Source: Flavobacterium pallidum (lineage in GTDB: Bacteria > Bacteroidota > Bacteroidia > Flavobacteriales > Flavobacteriaceae). Taken from it: DNA of 64,000 nucleotides. Location of the stretch: positions 1,798,001 to 1,862,000 of the forward strand of contig NZ_CP029187.1 of NCBI RefSeq assembly GCF_003097535.1, written 5' to 3'. A program made the position numbers and the translations under genes. Positions 50,181 through 58,893 of this stretch are shown piece by piece (the stretch's first letter is position 1; each line of letters starts with the position of its first letter). The notes beneath the pieces are model-generated. The model was not told the DNA's origin. It saw nothing but the letters and a program-made list of their open reading frames with translations, and ran no database searches.

Positions 50181-51581
50181 ATGAAAAAAACGTTGTTCTT
50201 GCTGGCTTCTATTGCGATACTGAGTCTTTTGCCTTCTGCCTGTCAGCAGGATGAGGATAAGGTGACACAAAATCCGCAAAGCCTTGACAGGCAGTCAGAA
50301 CTGACAACACTTTTAAGGCGTGTTTCCGCTTCAGATGAAGGCGATAATGCTATTGACAGTACCGCCTGTTTCTCGATTAAAATGCCCTACACTGTATGGG
50401 TTTACCAGGCCCAGGGAAACAATATGACTTCATATGCCGCGCATGTTGATAATCAGGGGTCTTTGGATGCAGTAAGATCTACCATTAGTGAATTTAATGG
50501 CAATGATCATTTCCGCCTTGATTTTCCGGTAACCATTGTGTACAATGATGGTAGCGAGGCTGTTGCGAATAATGCACAGGAAATGCATTTCTTGAAAACA
50601 CAATGTGAATCCGGAAATCCTGTAAATGCAGTAATACCATGCCTTACAATTGTATATCCGATCACGGTTTCTGCTTACAATAGTGATTTCCAGTTGGCAA
50701 ATACGTATGATTTTCAAAATGATGCGCAGCTATTGGGTTTTCTTTCCAACCTCAATGCCAATGAATACTATACGCTTAATTACCCGATGAGCGTCACTGT
50801 GGATGGCGAAATGATTGCAATCCACAACAATCAGGAATTGCTCGCTGCAATCCAGTCTGCGATGAACGATTGTTTCCCTGTTGTGAATCCTTGCAATAAT
50901 CCGGGGATATTGATGGACAGCCTTGTTATTTATATGCCTTTTGCCAATGAAGCGCGCGATCTTATAACCGATGCAGCTGCTGTTTACAATAACAATTATC
51001 CGCCTGCATTTGTAACCGACAGGAACGGGAATGCAAATAGTGCGGTCGCTTTCAGCGGAAACGACCTGGATTACCTTAAGCTGGTTTCAACCCCTGCCAA
51101 TAATATTGAAGGTGGGCCGATGTCCATCAGCCTTTGGTTCAAAGCAAACAACACCAATGAGTCGGATTTGGAATATATGTTTGAAAAATCAAATGGAAAT
51201 CAAAGCAATACACTCAGTTTCGGATTGGCGCTTTATGATTTGAACAGGCCTTTGTTTTATGCAAACCAGGATCCGATTTTCAACTTATGGGACGGTTCAT
51301 GGAACATGCAGGCCGACAATCCCGGATGGCATCATCTGGTGGTAACTGTAGATGACGGGATGCCTTCAGCGCAGGTTAAATTATACCGCGATGGTGTTTT
51401 TATAGGTTCTGCCGAATCACCCGATCCGATTTTCATCAACACCCAGTTTTTTGATTACTATTTCGGAAGGAAATTCAAAGGAAGCCTCGATGACATCCGG
51501 GTTTACAGAAGGATGCTGAACCAAAGCGAAATCAGTACGCTCTTCCAACTGGATGGCGACAATAATACGTGCGTTAATTAA
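50181..51581 (+). CDS. LamG-domain surface lipoprotein
   Basis: A 466-residue lipoprotein with Cys21 in LLPSAC. Residues about 60-225 are two copies of an 80-residue module: CFSIKMPYTVWVYQ with FRLDFPVTIVYNDGS, and CLTIVYPITVSAYN with YTLNYPMSVTVDGE. Residues about 245-460 form a concanavalin-like LamG sandwich (MSISLWFKANN, WHHLVVTVDDG, SLDDIRVYRRMLNQSE). This suggests glycan or protein binding at the surface. It is divergent from the sigma/anti-sigma/receptor operon, so it may belong to its regulon; that is inference. Confidence 0.82.
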   Translation: MKKTLFLLASIAILSLLPSACQQDEDKVTQNPQSLDRQSELTTLLRRVSASDEGDNAIDSTACFSIKMPYTVWVYQAQGNNMTSYAAHVDNQGSLDAVRSTISEFNGNDHFRLDFPVTIVYNDGSEAVANNAQEMHFLKTQCESGNPVNAVIPCLTIVYPITVSAYNSDFQLANTYDFQNDAQLLGFLSNLNANEYYTLNYPMSVTVDGEMIAIHNNQELLAAIQSAMNDCFPVVNPCNNPGILMDSLVIYMPFANEARDLITDAAAVYNNNYPPAFVTDRNGNANSAVAFSGNDLDYLKLVSTPANNIEGGPMSISLWFKANNTNESDLEYMFEKSNGNQSNTLSFGLALYDLNRPLFYANQDPIFNLWDGSWNMQADNPGWHHLVVTVDDGMPSAQVKLYRDGVFIGSAESPDPIFINTQFFDYYFGRKFKGSLDDIRVYRRMLNQSEISTLFQLDGDNNTCVN

Positions 51582-51606
51582 TAGTTTATATTTTTGGTTT
51601 GTTTTT

Positions 51607-51637
51607 AAAACCAGTCTTTGTTCGGGACTGGTTTTTT
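51607..51637 (+). terminator. intrinsic terminator of the LamG lipoprotein gene
   Basis: AAAACCAGTC (51607-51616) pairs with GACTGGTTTT starting at 51626; a T-run follows to 51637. Confidence 0.92.
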
Positions 51638-51716
51638 GATTTATACCAATATAAGGAAGTCATTTTCGCAAATCCGTAAAAACACAGTTCCTTTGTTTTT
51701 TTGTATCCGATGCTGC

Positions 51717-51747
51717 TTTGCCGCTTCGCAGGATTACGTTATCTTTG
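51717..51747 (+). promoter_or_regulatory. consensus Bacteroidota promoter of ffh
   Basis: TTTG (51717-51720), exactly 19 bp, TATCTTTG (51740-51747). The ATG of ffh is at 51767, giving a leader of about 13 nt. This is the best promoter in the window and rules out the in-frame ATG at 51701. Confidence 0.88.
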
Positions 51748-51766
51748 CCGCTTTAAAGACAGCATT

Positions 51767-53104
51767 ATGTTCGATAATTTAAGCGAAAAACTCGATAAGG
51801 CATTTCACATCCTGAAAGGCCATGGAAAAATCACTGAAATCAACGTTGCAGATACCTTAAAAGAAGTGCGACGCGCGCTTCTGGATGCCGACGTGAATTT
51901 TAAGATTGCAAAGGAATTTACCAATACCGTAAAGGAAAAAGCCATCGGTCAGGATGTATTGACTACGTTACAGCCAGGCCAGCTATTGGTCAAACTTGTA
52001 AAAGACGAGCTAACGGAATTGATGGGCGGCGATGTTGCCGGAATCAACCTTTCAGGCAACCCGACGGTCATCTTAATGTCCGGCCTCCAGGGTTCTGGAA
52101 AAACTACTTTTTCCGGAAAACTGGCCAATCATCTTAAGACAAAAAGGAATAAGAAACCGCTTTTAGTTGCCTGTGACGTATATCGCCCGGCGGCAATTAA
52201 TCAATTGCACGTGGTTGGGGACCAGATCGGGGTAGAAGTGTATTCCGAATTGGGCAACGACAATCCGGTCGAAATTGCACAGAATGCCGTAAAATATGCT
52301 AAGGAAAAAGGATATAACGTTGTCATCGTCGATACTGCCGGCCGCCTTGCGGTTGATGAGGAGATGATGACCGAAATTGCAAATGTGCACCGTGCGCTTA
52401 ATCCACAGGAAACACTTTTCGTAGTCGACTCGATGACTGGACAGGATGCTGTCAATACCGCAAAAGCCTTCAACGATCGTCTTAATTTTGATGGTGTCAT
52501 TCTTACGAAATTGGACGGTGATACGCGTGGTGGTGCCGCTTTGACTATCAAATCGGTGGTAAATAAGCCTATTAAATTTGTTGGTACCGGTGAAAAAATG
52601 GAAGCCATCGATGTGTTTTACCCAAACCGTATGGCGGAACGTATCCTTGGGATGGGTGACGTTGTCTCTTTGGTAGAAAGGGCACAGGAGCAGTTTAATG
52701 AAGAGGAAGCGAGAAAATTACAAAAGAAGATTGCGAAGAACGAATTCGGTTTCGATGATTTCCTTACCCAAATACAACAAGTGAAGAAAATGGGTAATAT
52801 GAAGGATTTGGTCGGAATGATCCCCGGCGCTTCAAAAGCCATGAAAGATGTCGAAATTGAAGATGACGCGTTCAAGCATATCGAAGCCATCATCTACTCG
52901 ATGACACCGGCCGAAAGGACAAGGCCCGCCATCATCGATATGAAAAGGAAAAACAGGATTGCCAAAGGTGCCGGGCGTAAAATCGAAGAAGTCAACCAAC
53001 TCATGAAGCAATTCGACCAAATGAGCAAAATGATGAAAATGATGCAGGGCCCCGGCGGTAAGAACCTCATGAAAATGATGGGGGGAATGAAGGGAATGAA
53101 ATAA
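51767..53104 (+). CDS. ffh: signal recognition particle protein Ffh
   Basis: A 445-residue SRP GTPase. The N domain spans 1-90. The NG GTPase domain has the P-loop GLQGSGKTTFSGKLA, DTAGRLA and TKLDGDTRGGAAL. The methionine-rich M domain (about 300-445) ends MSKMMKMMQGPGGKNLMKMM. It binds signal sequences and 4.5S RNA for cotranslational targeting. The start at 51767 is set by the promoter at 51717-51747 and by the family N-terminus MFDNLSEKLDKAF. It is followed by a palindromic repeat and folD. Confidence 0.98.
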   Translation: MFDNLSEKLDKAFHILKGHGKITEINVADTLKEVRRALLDADVNFKIAKEFTNTVKEKAIGQDVLTTLQPGQLLVKLVKDELTELMGGDVAGINLSGNPTVILMSGLQGSGKTTFSGKLANHLKTKRNKKPLLVACDVYRPAAINQLHVVGDQIGVEVYSELGNDNPVEIAQNAVKYAKEKGYNVVIVDTAGRLAVDEEMMTEIANVHRALNPQETLFVVDSMTGQDAVNTAKAFNDRLNFDGVILTKLDGDTRGGAALTIKSVVNKPIKFVGTGEKMEAIDVFYPNRMAERILGMGDVVSLVERAQEQFNEEEARKLQKKIAKNEFGFDDFLTQIQQVKKMGNMKDLVGMIPGASKAMKDVEIEDDAFKHIEAIIYSMTPAERTRPAIIDMKRKNRIAKGAGRKIEEVNQLMKQFDQMSKMMKMMQGPGGKNLMKMMGGMKGMK

Positions 53105-53108
53105 GACA

Positions 53109-53190
53109 CAGGGTTCAGGGTGCAGGGTACAGGTCGCACTTTGAACCCTGAATTTTTAAGAGCATATTTGCCCTGTACCCTGAACCTTGT
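53109..53190. repeat. TTCAGGGT/ACCCTGAA inverted repeat patch between ffh and folD
   Basis: CAGGGTTC (53109-53116) pairs with GAACCCTG (53143-53150). GGTTCAGGGT and GCAGGGTACAGG (53112-53133) are matched by CCCTGTACCCTGAACC (53171-53186). Several alternative hairpins are possible. It starts 4 bp after the ffh stop. The patch opens a spurious upstream extension of folD. Confidence 0.65.
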
Positions 53191-53206
53191 ACTTAAATAT
53201 AGCAAC

Positions 53207-54088
53207 ATGACTTTACTTGACGGGAAAAAAACTTCAGAAGATATTAAAAACGAAATCACGGCACAGGTCTCGGCCATGAAAAGCCGCGGGGAAAAAGTCC
53301 CGCACCTTGCCGCAGTAATCGTTGGCAACGACGGCGCAAGCCTTACATATGTTGGCAGTAAAGTGAAAGCCTGTGAACGTGTCGGGTTTGAATCAACGAT
53401 GGTCAGGCTGCCAAGCACCACTTCTGAAACCGAGCTGCTGAAGAAAATTAAGGAACTTAATCAGGACGATAATATCGACGGATTCATCGTGCAATTGCCG
53501 CTTCCGGACCAGATCGATACCCAAAAAGTATTGATGGCTATTGATCCTACAAAGGATGTTGACGGATTTCATCCCGAAAACTTTGGAAAAATGGCGCTGG
53601 ATATGACGACGTTCATTCCGGCAACACCATTTGGGATTCTGGAACTGCTGGAAAGATACAATGTGGAAACCAAAGGCAAGCATACAGTGGTCATCGGTCG
53701 CAGTCATATCGTCGGGCGCCCGATGAGTATTTTAATGGGCAGGAAAGGTTTTCCGGGAAATTCCACAGTGACGCTTACGCACAGTTATACTAAAAACATT
53801 GCCCAGATTACCACCCAGGCTGATATTATCATCACTGCTTTAGGCGTTCCCAATTACCTTAAAGCAGAAATGGTCAAGGATGGCGCCGTAGTCATCGATG
53901 TAGGAATCACACGTGTTGCCGATGAAAATAATGAGAAAGGCTATGTTATCACCGGTGATGTCGACTTCGAAAACGTGAGTAAAAAAGTATCGCATATCAC
54001 GCCGGTTCCCGGTGGTGTCGGCCCCATGACCATTGCGATGTTGCTTAAGAATACTTTACTGGCGCGAGAGCAACGCAGGAATCAATAA
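53207..54088 (+). CDS. folD: methylenetetrahydrofolate dehydrogenase/cyclohydrolase FolD
   Basis: A 293-residue bifunctional enzyme that interconverts 5,10-methylene- and 10-formyl-tetrahydrofolate using NADP. Signatures: catalytic lysine in YVGSKVKACERVG (K56), VQLPLPDQ, PTKDVDGFHPEN, and the cofactor fold VVIGRSHIVGRPM with TPVPGGVGPMTIAML near the end. The start MTLLDGKKTSEDIK at 53207 fits the family. Its 3' end overlaps the convergent rluF gene by 7 bp. Confidence 0.97.
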   Translation: MTLLDGKKTSEDIKNEITAQVSAMKSRGEKVPHLAAVIVGNDGASLTYVGSKVKACERVGFESTMVRLPSTTSETELLKKIKELNQDDNIDGFIVQLPLPDQIDTQKVLMAIDPTKDVDGFHPENFGKMALDMTTFIPATPFGILELLERYNVETKGKHTVVIGRSHIVGRPMSILMGRKGFPGNSTVTLTHSYTKNIAQITTQADIIITALGVPNYLKAEMVKDGAVVIDVGITRVADENNEKGYVITGDVDFENVSKKVSHITPVPGGVGPMTIAMLLKNTLLAREQRRNQ

Positions 54089-55020
54089 TCGCCTTTTTTT
54101 TTGTAATTAGGATCATCTTTCTTAATAAATTCCACTTTCGGGAGTGGCTTTTTCTGTGAAAACTTTGAACCTGATCGTTGATTGTCATTTTCCCTATTGT
54201 CACTTTTCTTTATGATAATCGGTTTGCGCTGGGTATCATTATTTTCCTTTTGATTAGTGGCTATTGGCTTTTGGCTGTTAGACCTTAGGAAACTCGCCTC
54301 TTCCGTCTTACTTGAAGGCGCGATCAATTGGTTTAAATCACTGATTTCCTGATAGGTCAAATCACGGTAACGGCCAATGGGCAAATCCAAAGTAATATTA
54401 ATAATCCGGACTCTTTTCAAAGTCATGACTTCATAACCCAAATACTCACACATACGGCGTATTTGACGGTTTAATCCCTGCGTCAGGATAATACGGAATT
54501 CAAATTTCCCCGTTTTTTCGACTTTGCATTTTCTGGTTATGGTATCTAAAATCGGGATACCGTTGCCCATGCGTTCCACAAAGCGTTCCGTGATGGGTTT
54601 GTTTACGGTAACGATATATTCTTTTTCGTGGTTGTTGCGCGCGCGCAGGATCTTGTTTACGATATCCCCGTCATTGGTCATGAAGATCAGGCCTTCACTG
54701 GCCTTATCGAGCCGCCCAATCGGGAAAATACGTTTTGGATAATTGATGTAATCGACGATGTTTTCTTTCACGTCAAGGTTTGTAGTACATTCAATTCCGA
54801 CGGGTTTATTGAAGGCAAGGTAAACCGGTTTTTCGTTTTTTTCACGAACCAATTTTCCATCAACGCGGATTTCATCGTCCATCGAAACCTTTGCGCCCAT
54901 TTCGGCAATTTCACCGTTGATGGTGACGCGTTTCTCTTCGATTAATTTATCCGCTTCACGGCGCGAACAGAATCCCGTTTCACCGATGAATTTATTAATA
55001 CGCTTTAGATTTTCTTCCAT
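54082..55020 (-). CDS. rluF: 23S rRNA pseudouridine synthase RluF
   Basis: A 312-residue RsuA-family synthase. The N-terminal S4 RNA-binding domain (about 5-60; RINKFIGETGFCSRREADKL) is followed by the catalytic domain with D105 in GRLDKASEGL and GLNRQIRRMCEYLGYEV. The RluF assignment (U2604) rests on overall length and on these motifs. The last 80 residues are a lysine/asparagine-rich disordered tail. A TACCTTTG element ends 4 bp before the ATG, so the transcript may be leaderless. The 3' end overlaps folD. Confidence 0.9.
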   Translation of the reverse strand: MEENLKRINKFIGETGFCSRREADKLIEEKRVTINGEIAEMGAKVSMDDEIRVDGKLVREKNEKPVYLAFNKPVGIECTTNLDVKENIVDYINYPKRIFPIGRLDKASEGLIFMTNDGDIVNKILRARNNHEKEYIVTVNKPITERFVERMGNGIPILDTITRKCKVEKTGKFEFRIILTQGLNRQIRRMCEYLGYEVMTLKRVRIINITLDLPIGRYRDLTYQEISDLNQLIAPSSKTEEASFLRSNSQKPIATNQKENNDTQRKPIIIKKSDNRENDNQRSGSKFSQKKPLPKVEFIKKDDPNYKKKGDY

Positions 55021-55024
55021 TTGG

Positions 55025-55032
55025 CAAAGGTA
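55025..55032 (-). promoter_or_regulatory. -7 promoter element of rluF, possibly leaderless
   Basis: Minus strand TACCTTTG, ending 4 bp upstream of the ATG at 55020, so transcription would begin at or next to the start codon. Confidence 0.5.
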
Positions 55033-55049
55033 ATTAGAAAATGGGATAA

Positions 55050-55892
55050 TTAAATAATTAGAAAATCAGCAATCTTCTCATACAATCCATCATCATGCAT
55101 GCTGTGGCCCAATCCATTTGTCCTGATAAATGAAGCATTCTTCCAGTTTGCGGCGATTTTTTCGGCTTCCGCAAAAGATACTGAATCGTCTTTTATGTCG
55201 TGTGCAATAAGACCGTCAACGGCTATAGATTTTGCAAAAAGGTGCGAAGAAAATTCATTGATGCGAACATCGAAGTGATCCACAAAATATTGATAAAGCA
55301 ATTTTTTCGCCTTAGGATTCAGGCTGAGCAAATCGATGTACTGATCGACAATCACCTGTAATTCAGAAGGCGCTCCAAGTGTAATAAGCCTTTTTAAATC
55401 GGGATTTTGGTACTTATATTGGTAATAAATCGCAGCTACTCCACCAATCGAATGCCCGATGATCGCTGAGGGCTTAAAATGTTTTGCGGCAATATTGATG
55501 AATGCTGCATAACGCGGCACGGTGAATTCCTTTCCCGTTGACAAGCCGTGGGCGGGAGCATCGATGGCGACAATCGTGCTTCCGGTTTTTTGCAGATAAG
55601 GCAACAATTTTTCCCAACGCGCCGCATTGCTTTCCCAACCGTGTACCAGTAAAATGGTATTTTCATTACCGTTCCAGGTGAAAGATTCAAAACGATTTTG
55701 TTCAAATGAAAATGTTTGCCTTTCGGCGACAGCCAATATCTCAGGGAGTTTACCGTCAATCAAACGCCCGATGCGCGGTTCGCTGAAAAAACGGTAGGCG
55801 AGTCGTTGTGCTTTGCCCGGATTTACAAAGCTCAGGAAATTGATGTAGCCGCCAATTGATTTGGTGAGCAGTAAAAATTGTAACTTTTTCAT
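55050..55892 (-). CDS. alpha/beta hydrolase
   Basis: A 280-residue cytosolic hydrolase. The oxyanion loop is LLVHGWESNAARWEKLLPYL, the nucleophile serine is in IGHSIGGVAA, and a late acid/His pair lies in HDIKDDSVSFAEAEKIA and NGLGHSMHDD. The family includes esterases and lipases; the substrate is unknown. It lies downstream of a terminator that follows the COG1579 gene, so its own expression may depend on read-through or on a promoter I do not see. Confidence 0.88.
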   Translation of the reverse strand: MKKLQFLLLTKSIGGYINFLSFVNPGKAQRLAYRFFSEPRIGRLIDGKLPEILAVAERQTFSFEQNRFESFTWNGNENTILLVHGWESNAARWEKLLPYLQKTGSTIVAIDAPAHGLSTGKEFTVPRYAAFINIAAKHFKPSAIIGHSIGGVAAIYYQYKYQNPDLKRLITLGAPSELQVIVDQYIDLLSLNPKAKKLLYQYFVDHFDVRINEFSSHLFAKSIAVDGLIAHDIKDDSVSFAEAEKIAANWKNASFIRTNGLGHSMHDDGLYEKIADFLII

Positions 55893-55920
55893 ATAAAAAA
55901 ACCTCCTGTTGAGGAGGTTT
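55892..55920 (-). terminator. intrinsic terminator of the Nif3-COG1579 operon
   Basis: AAACCTCC (55899-55906) pairs with GGAGGTTT (55913-55920). On the minus strand a run of seven T follows, immediately before the start codon of the alpha/beta hydrolase gene at 55892. Confidence 0.88.
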
Positions 55921-55927
55921 TGATTTA

Positions 55928-56707
55928 TTACAAGGCTGCGAACAGCTTTTCCATTTTTTGTTTTTCTTCGTCGGCCAATGCGCTGTCGACAAGGATTCTT
56001 CCGGAATGCTCATCGGTGATGATTTTTTTCCTGGAAGCGATTTCCACCTGTGTTTGTGGCGGAATCGTGAAGAACGAACCGGCAGATGCGCCCCTTTCGA
56101 TGGAAACTACTGCCAAACCGTTTCTCACGCTGCTGCGGATGCGGTTGTATGCAGTGAGCAACCTGTCCTCGATCAATCCCTGGTATTCTTTTGATTTTTC
56201 AGTCAGGTATGTTTCCTCTTTTGAAGTTTCAGCCATGATGGCATCAAGTTCTGATTTCTTGTGGTCAAGGTGCGCTTGTTTCTCTTCGAGTTTTTCAGAA
56301 GATTGGGCAACGACCTGCTTTTTATATTCGATGGAAGCTTTCATCTCGCGGATTTGCTTCTCAGCCAATTGGATTTCCAATTCCTGGAATTCCACTTCCT
56401 TTGTCAACGAATTGAATTCGCGGTTGTTGCGAACGCTATCCTGTTGTTTGGTGTATTTTTTGATTGATTCCTTGTGCTCGTCAATCGCATTTTTCTTTGC
56501 TTTGATCTGGTCTTCGATAACATCAAGCTCTGATTTTAATTTCTCTGAACGTGACTTAAGACCGGCAACTTCGTCTTCAAGATCTTCCACTTCCAATGGA
56601 AGTTCGCCCCTGACATTCCTGATTTCGTCAATTCGTGAATCGATCAATTGTAAATCGTAGATTGCCCTTAACTTGTCTTCAACACTCAATTCTTTTGTAG
56701 CCGCCAT
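55928..56707 (-). CDS. COG1579-family coiled-coil protein with degenerate zinc ribbon
   Basis: A 259-residue protein. Residues about 15-195 form a long coiled-coil hairpin (SRSEKLKSELDVIEDQIKAK, EFQELEIQLAEKQIREMKAS), and about 200-245 correspond to the C4 zinc ribbon of COG1579 proteins. The usual cysteine pairs are absent: the matching positions read GASAGSFFTIPPQTQ and DEHSGRILVD, so zinc is probably not bound. The function of the family is unclear. It starts 3 bp after the Nif3-like gene on the same strand, a pairing typical of Bacteroidota. Confidence 0.85.
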   Translation of the reverse strand: MAATKELSVEDKLRAIYDLQLIDSRIDEIRNVRGELPLEVEDLEDEVAGLKSRSEKLKSELDVIEDQIKAKKNAIDEHKESIKKYTKQQDSVRNNREFNSLTKEVEFQELEIQLAEKQIREMKASIEYKKQVVAQSSEKLEEKQAHLDHKKSELDAIMAETSKEETYLTEKSKEYQGLIEDRLLTAYNRIRSSVRNGLAVVSIERGASAGSFFTIPPQTQVEIASRKKIITDEHSGRILVDSALADEEKQKMEKLFAAL

Positions 56708-56710
56708 AAA

Positions 56711-57805
56711 TTATAAGTACTTAACTGGATTTGTATTTTCTTTCGATAAAATGAATGCAAAATTAGGCATTTTTTTCGTAAGATAATCAACAATATAATT
56801 TTTTGTATAACGCTCGCTTTCAAAATGACCGATATCGGCCAAAAGTAACTTTCCTTCGGCTTCATAAAATTGATGGTATTTCAAATCAGATGTCAGGAAA
56901 GCATCGGCACCTGCACGGATGGCGTGGCTGATGGCAAAACTTCCGGCACCGCCAAGCACGGCTACTTTATGTACGTTTTTATGTCGGAATGCACTATGGC
57001 GTATGCCACCGCAACCCATTTTATCTTTTACGAAATGCAGGAAATCCACTTCATTATATGTCGTTTCGAGTTCGCCGATCATGCCCAATCCGATATTTTG
57101 ATGCTGGTTTTCCAAAGCATAAATTTCGTAAGCGACTTCCTCATACACATGATTTGAAAAAAGCGCTTTCAGGATGTTGCTTTCAAGGTGTTTTTCAAAT
57201 GTGACTTCAATTTTGATTTCCGGTGTTTGCGTCATTTCGCCTTTCCTGCCGACTATCGGGTTGCTGTGTTCATTGCCCTGATACGTGCTGTACCCGTCCG
57301 AATTGAAACTGCAATTGTCATAATTTCCAATGGTTCCCGCGCCGGCTGCAAAAAGGGAATGGCGCAATTTCCCGGCATTTTCCGGAATGGTATAGGTGAC
57401 CAGTTTTCGGATAAAATCATGCTTTGGAACCAGAATTTTGGTGTTTTTCAATCCCAGGGCATCGCAGAAAATTTTATTCACGCCATTTTGATGGTTATCC
57501 AAAGCCGTATGTACAGCATAAATGGCAATGTCATTCTTAATGGCTTTCATGACGGCGCGTTCGACATAATTTTTGCCGGTGATTTTTTTCAACCCTGAAA
57601 ATAAAATCGGATGGAAGCAAACCACGAGATTGCATTTTTTTGCAATGGCTTCGTCAATCACATTTTCCAAAGCATCATGGCAAACCAGCACGCCTGTAGC
57701 TTCATGTTCTGCATTGCCGACGAGCAACCCGACATTGTCAAAATCTTCGGCATAAGCCAGCGGCGCCATTTCCTCAAGCACGGAAAGTATTTCTTTTATC
57801 AGCAT
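56711..57805 (-). CDS. Nif3-like dinuclear metal-center protein
   Basis: A 364-residue protein of the NIF3/DUF34 family. The metal-ligand segments are DNVGLLVG, VVCFHPILFSGLKKI, YAVHTALDN and, at the C-terminus, ADIGHFESERYTKNY. A middle insertion (about 130-235) is the PII-like domain of the long form. Members form hexamers with a two-metal site; their reaction may be GTP cyclohydrolase-type or a nucleotide repair activity, unresolved. It is the first gene of an operon with the COG1579 protein. Confidence 0.93.
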   Translation of the reverse strand: MLIKEILSVLEEMAPLAYAEDFDNVGLLVGNAEHEATGVLVCHDALENVIDEAIAKKCNLVVCFHPILFSGLKKITGKNYVERAVMKAIKNDIAIYAVHTALDNHQNGVNKIFCDALGLKNTKILVPKHDFIRKLVTYTIPENAGKLRHSLFAAGAGTIGNYDNCSFNSDGYSTYQGNEHSNPIVGRKGEMTQTPEIKIEVTFEKHLESNILKALFSNHVYEEVAYEIYALENQHQNIGLGMIGELETTYNEVDFLHFVKDKMGCGGIRHSAFRHKNVHKVAVLGGAGSFAISHAIRAGADAFLTSDLKYHQFYEAEGKLLLADIGHFESERYTKNYIVDYLTKKMPNFAFILSKENTNPVKYL

Positions 57806-57830
57806 AATTTTAAAAGGTAACTAAAGTATC

Positions 57831-57838
57831 CAAAGATA
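57831..57838 (-). promoter_or_regulatory. -7 promoter element of the Nif3-COG1579 operon
   Basis: Minus strand TATCTTTG, 25 bp upstream of the ATG at 57805. The divergent lpxK gene starts at 57859; a weaker TACTTTCG lies at 57847-57854 on the plus strand. Confidence 0.6.
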
Positions 57839-57858
57839 AAATATTCTACTTTCGTAAC

Positions 57859-58893
57859 ATGATTTTGCTGCGAATAATGCTCTTCCCATTTGCCGTTTTA
57901 TATGGCTGGATTACCCGTTTTCGGAATTGGCTGTACGATAAAGGGGTTTTAAAATCGTATTCATTCGATATTCCTGTGATTGCCGTTGGAAATCTAAGTG
58001 TGGGCGGGACAGGCAAAACACCGCAGATTGAATACCTGATACGGTTGCTTTCGGTGGAATATAATGTAGCGGTCTTGAGCAGGGGCTATAAAAGAAAATC
58101 GAAAGGTTTTGTTTTGGCTGATACCAATTCGAATGCAGAAACGCTCGGTGATGAACCATACCAGTATTACCGGAAATTTCAAAATGTCCAGGTGGCAGTC
58201 GATGCCGATAGAAAAAACGGCATTACGCAATTGCTGTCACAACATGAAAAACCTGATGTAATTTTGCTGGATGATGCTTATCAGCACAGGAAGGTCAAAG
58301 CTGGTTTTTATATTTTGCTCACCTCTTATGACGATTTATATGCCGACGATTTTATGCTGCCGACAGGAAATCTTCGTGAGGGCAGGAATGGTGCCAAACG
58401 CGCGGACATCATCATTGTTACGAAATGCCCGGCAGGGATTTCTGAAAAAGAGCGAAATGAGATCAGCCACCGATTGAAAATCAGCAATAAACAAGCGCTT
58501 TTTTTTACTTACATCAGTTATGATGACAGGATTTACGGAAATAATGACATCATTCCGGTTTCTGATATTATAGCAAAACATAAAACACTTGTTGCGGGAA
58601 TCGCAAAACCACTGCCTTTTTTTGAGCACCTTAGGAACGAAAGAGATGTATTGATGACTTTTCCGGACCATCATGATTTTTCTATGGAAGATGTGAGTAA
58701 AATCACAGAAAAACCAGACAATTTAATAGTTACCACCGAAAAAGATTATGTGCGCCTGATTGACAAACTTCAAAGCGACAGGCTTTTTTACCTTCCGATC
58801 AAAACTGCTTTTGTTTCAGGACAGCAGGATTTCAATCAAAAAGTTAAAAGCGTTTTCCTAAAACGAGGTGAGATTACTTCTGTCAAAAATTAA
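57859..58893 (+). CDS. lpxK: tetraacyldisaccharide 4'-kinase LpxK
   Basis: A 344-residue membrane-associated kinase that phosphorylates the 4' position of the lipid A disaccharide. The N-terminal membrane helix (about 3-16) is followed by the P-loop VGNLSVGGTGKTP and the DDAYQHRKVKAGF and DFMLPTGNLREG motifs. The late VTTEKDYVRL is also typical. The start at 57859 is supported by the hydrophobic helix. Its last codons and stop form the beginning of copy C of the inverted-repeat element. The envelope role fits a Gram-negative outer membrane. Confidence 0.95.
   Translation: MILLRIMLFPFAVLYGWITRFRNWLYDKGVLKSYSFDIPVIAVGNLSVGGTGKTPQIEYLIRLLSVEYNVAVLSRGYKRKSKGFVLADTNSNAETLGDEPYQYYRKFQNVQVAVDADRKNGITQLLSQHEKPDVILLDDAYQHRKVKAGFYILLTSYDDLYADDFMLPTGNLREGRNGAKRADIIIVTKCPAGISEKERNEISHRLKISNKQALFFTYISYDDRIYGNNDIIPVSDIIAKHKTLVAGIAKPLPFFEHLRNERDVLMTFPDHHDFSMEDVSKITEKPDNLIVTTEKDYVRLIDKLQSDRLFYLPIKTAFVSGQQDFNQKVKSVFLKRGEITSVKN

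Noticed and set aside
53120..53206. Upstream extension of folD to an in-frame ATG at 53120
   Set aside because: It runs through the palindromic repeat patch, and the family N-terminus begins at 53207.
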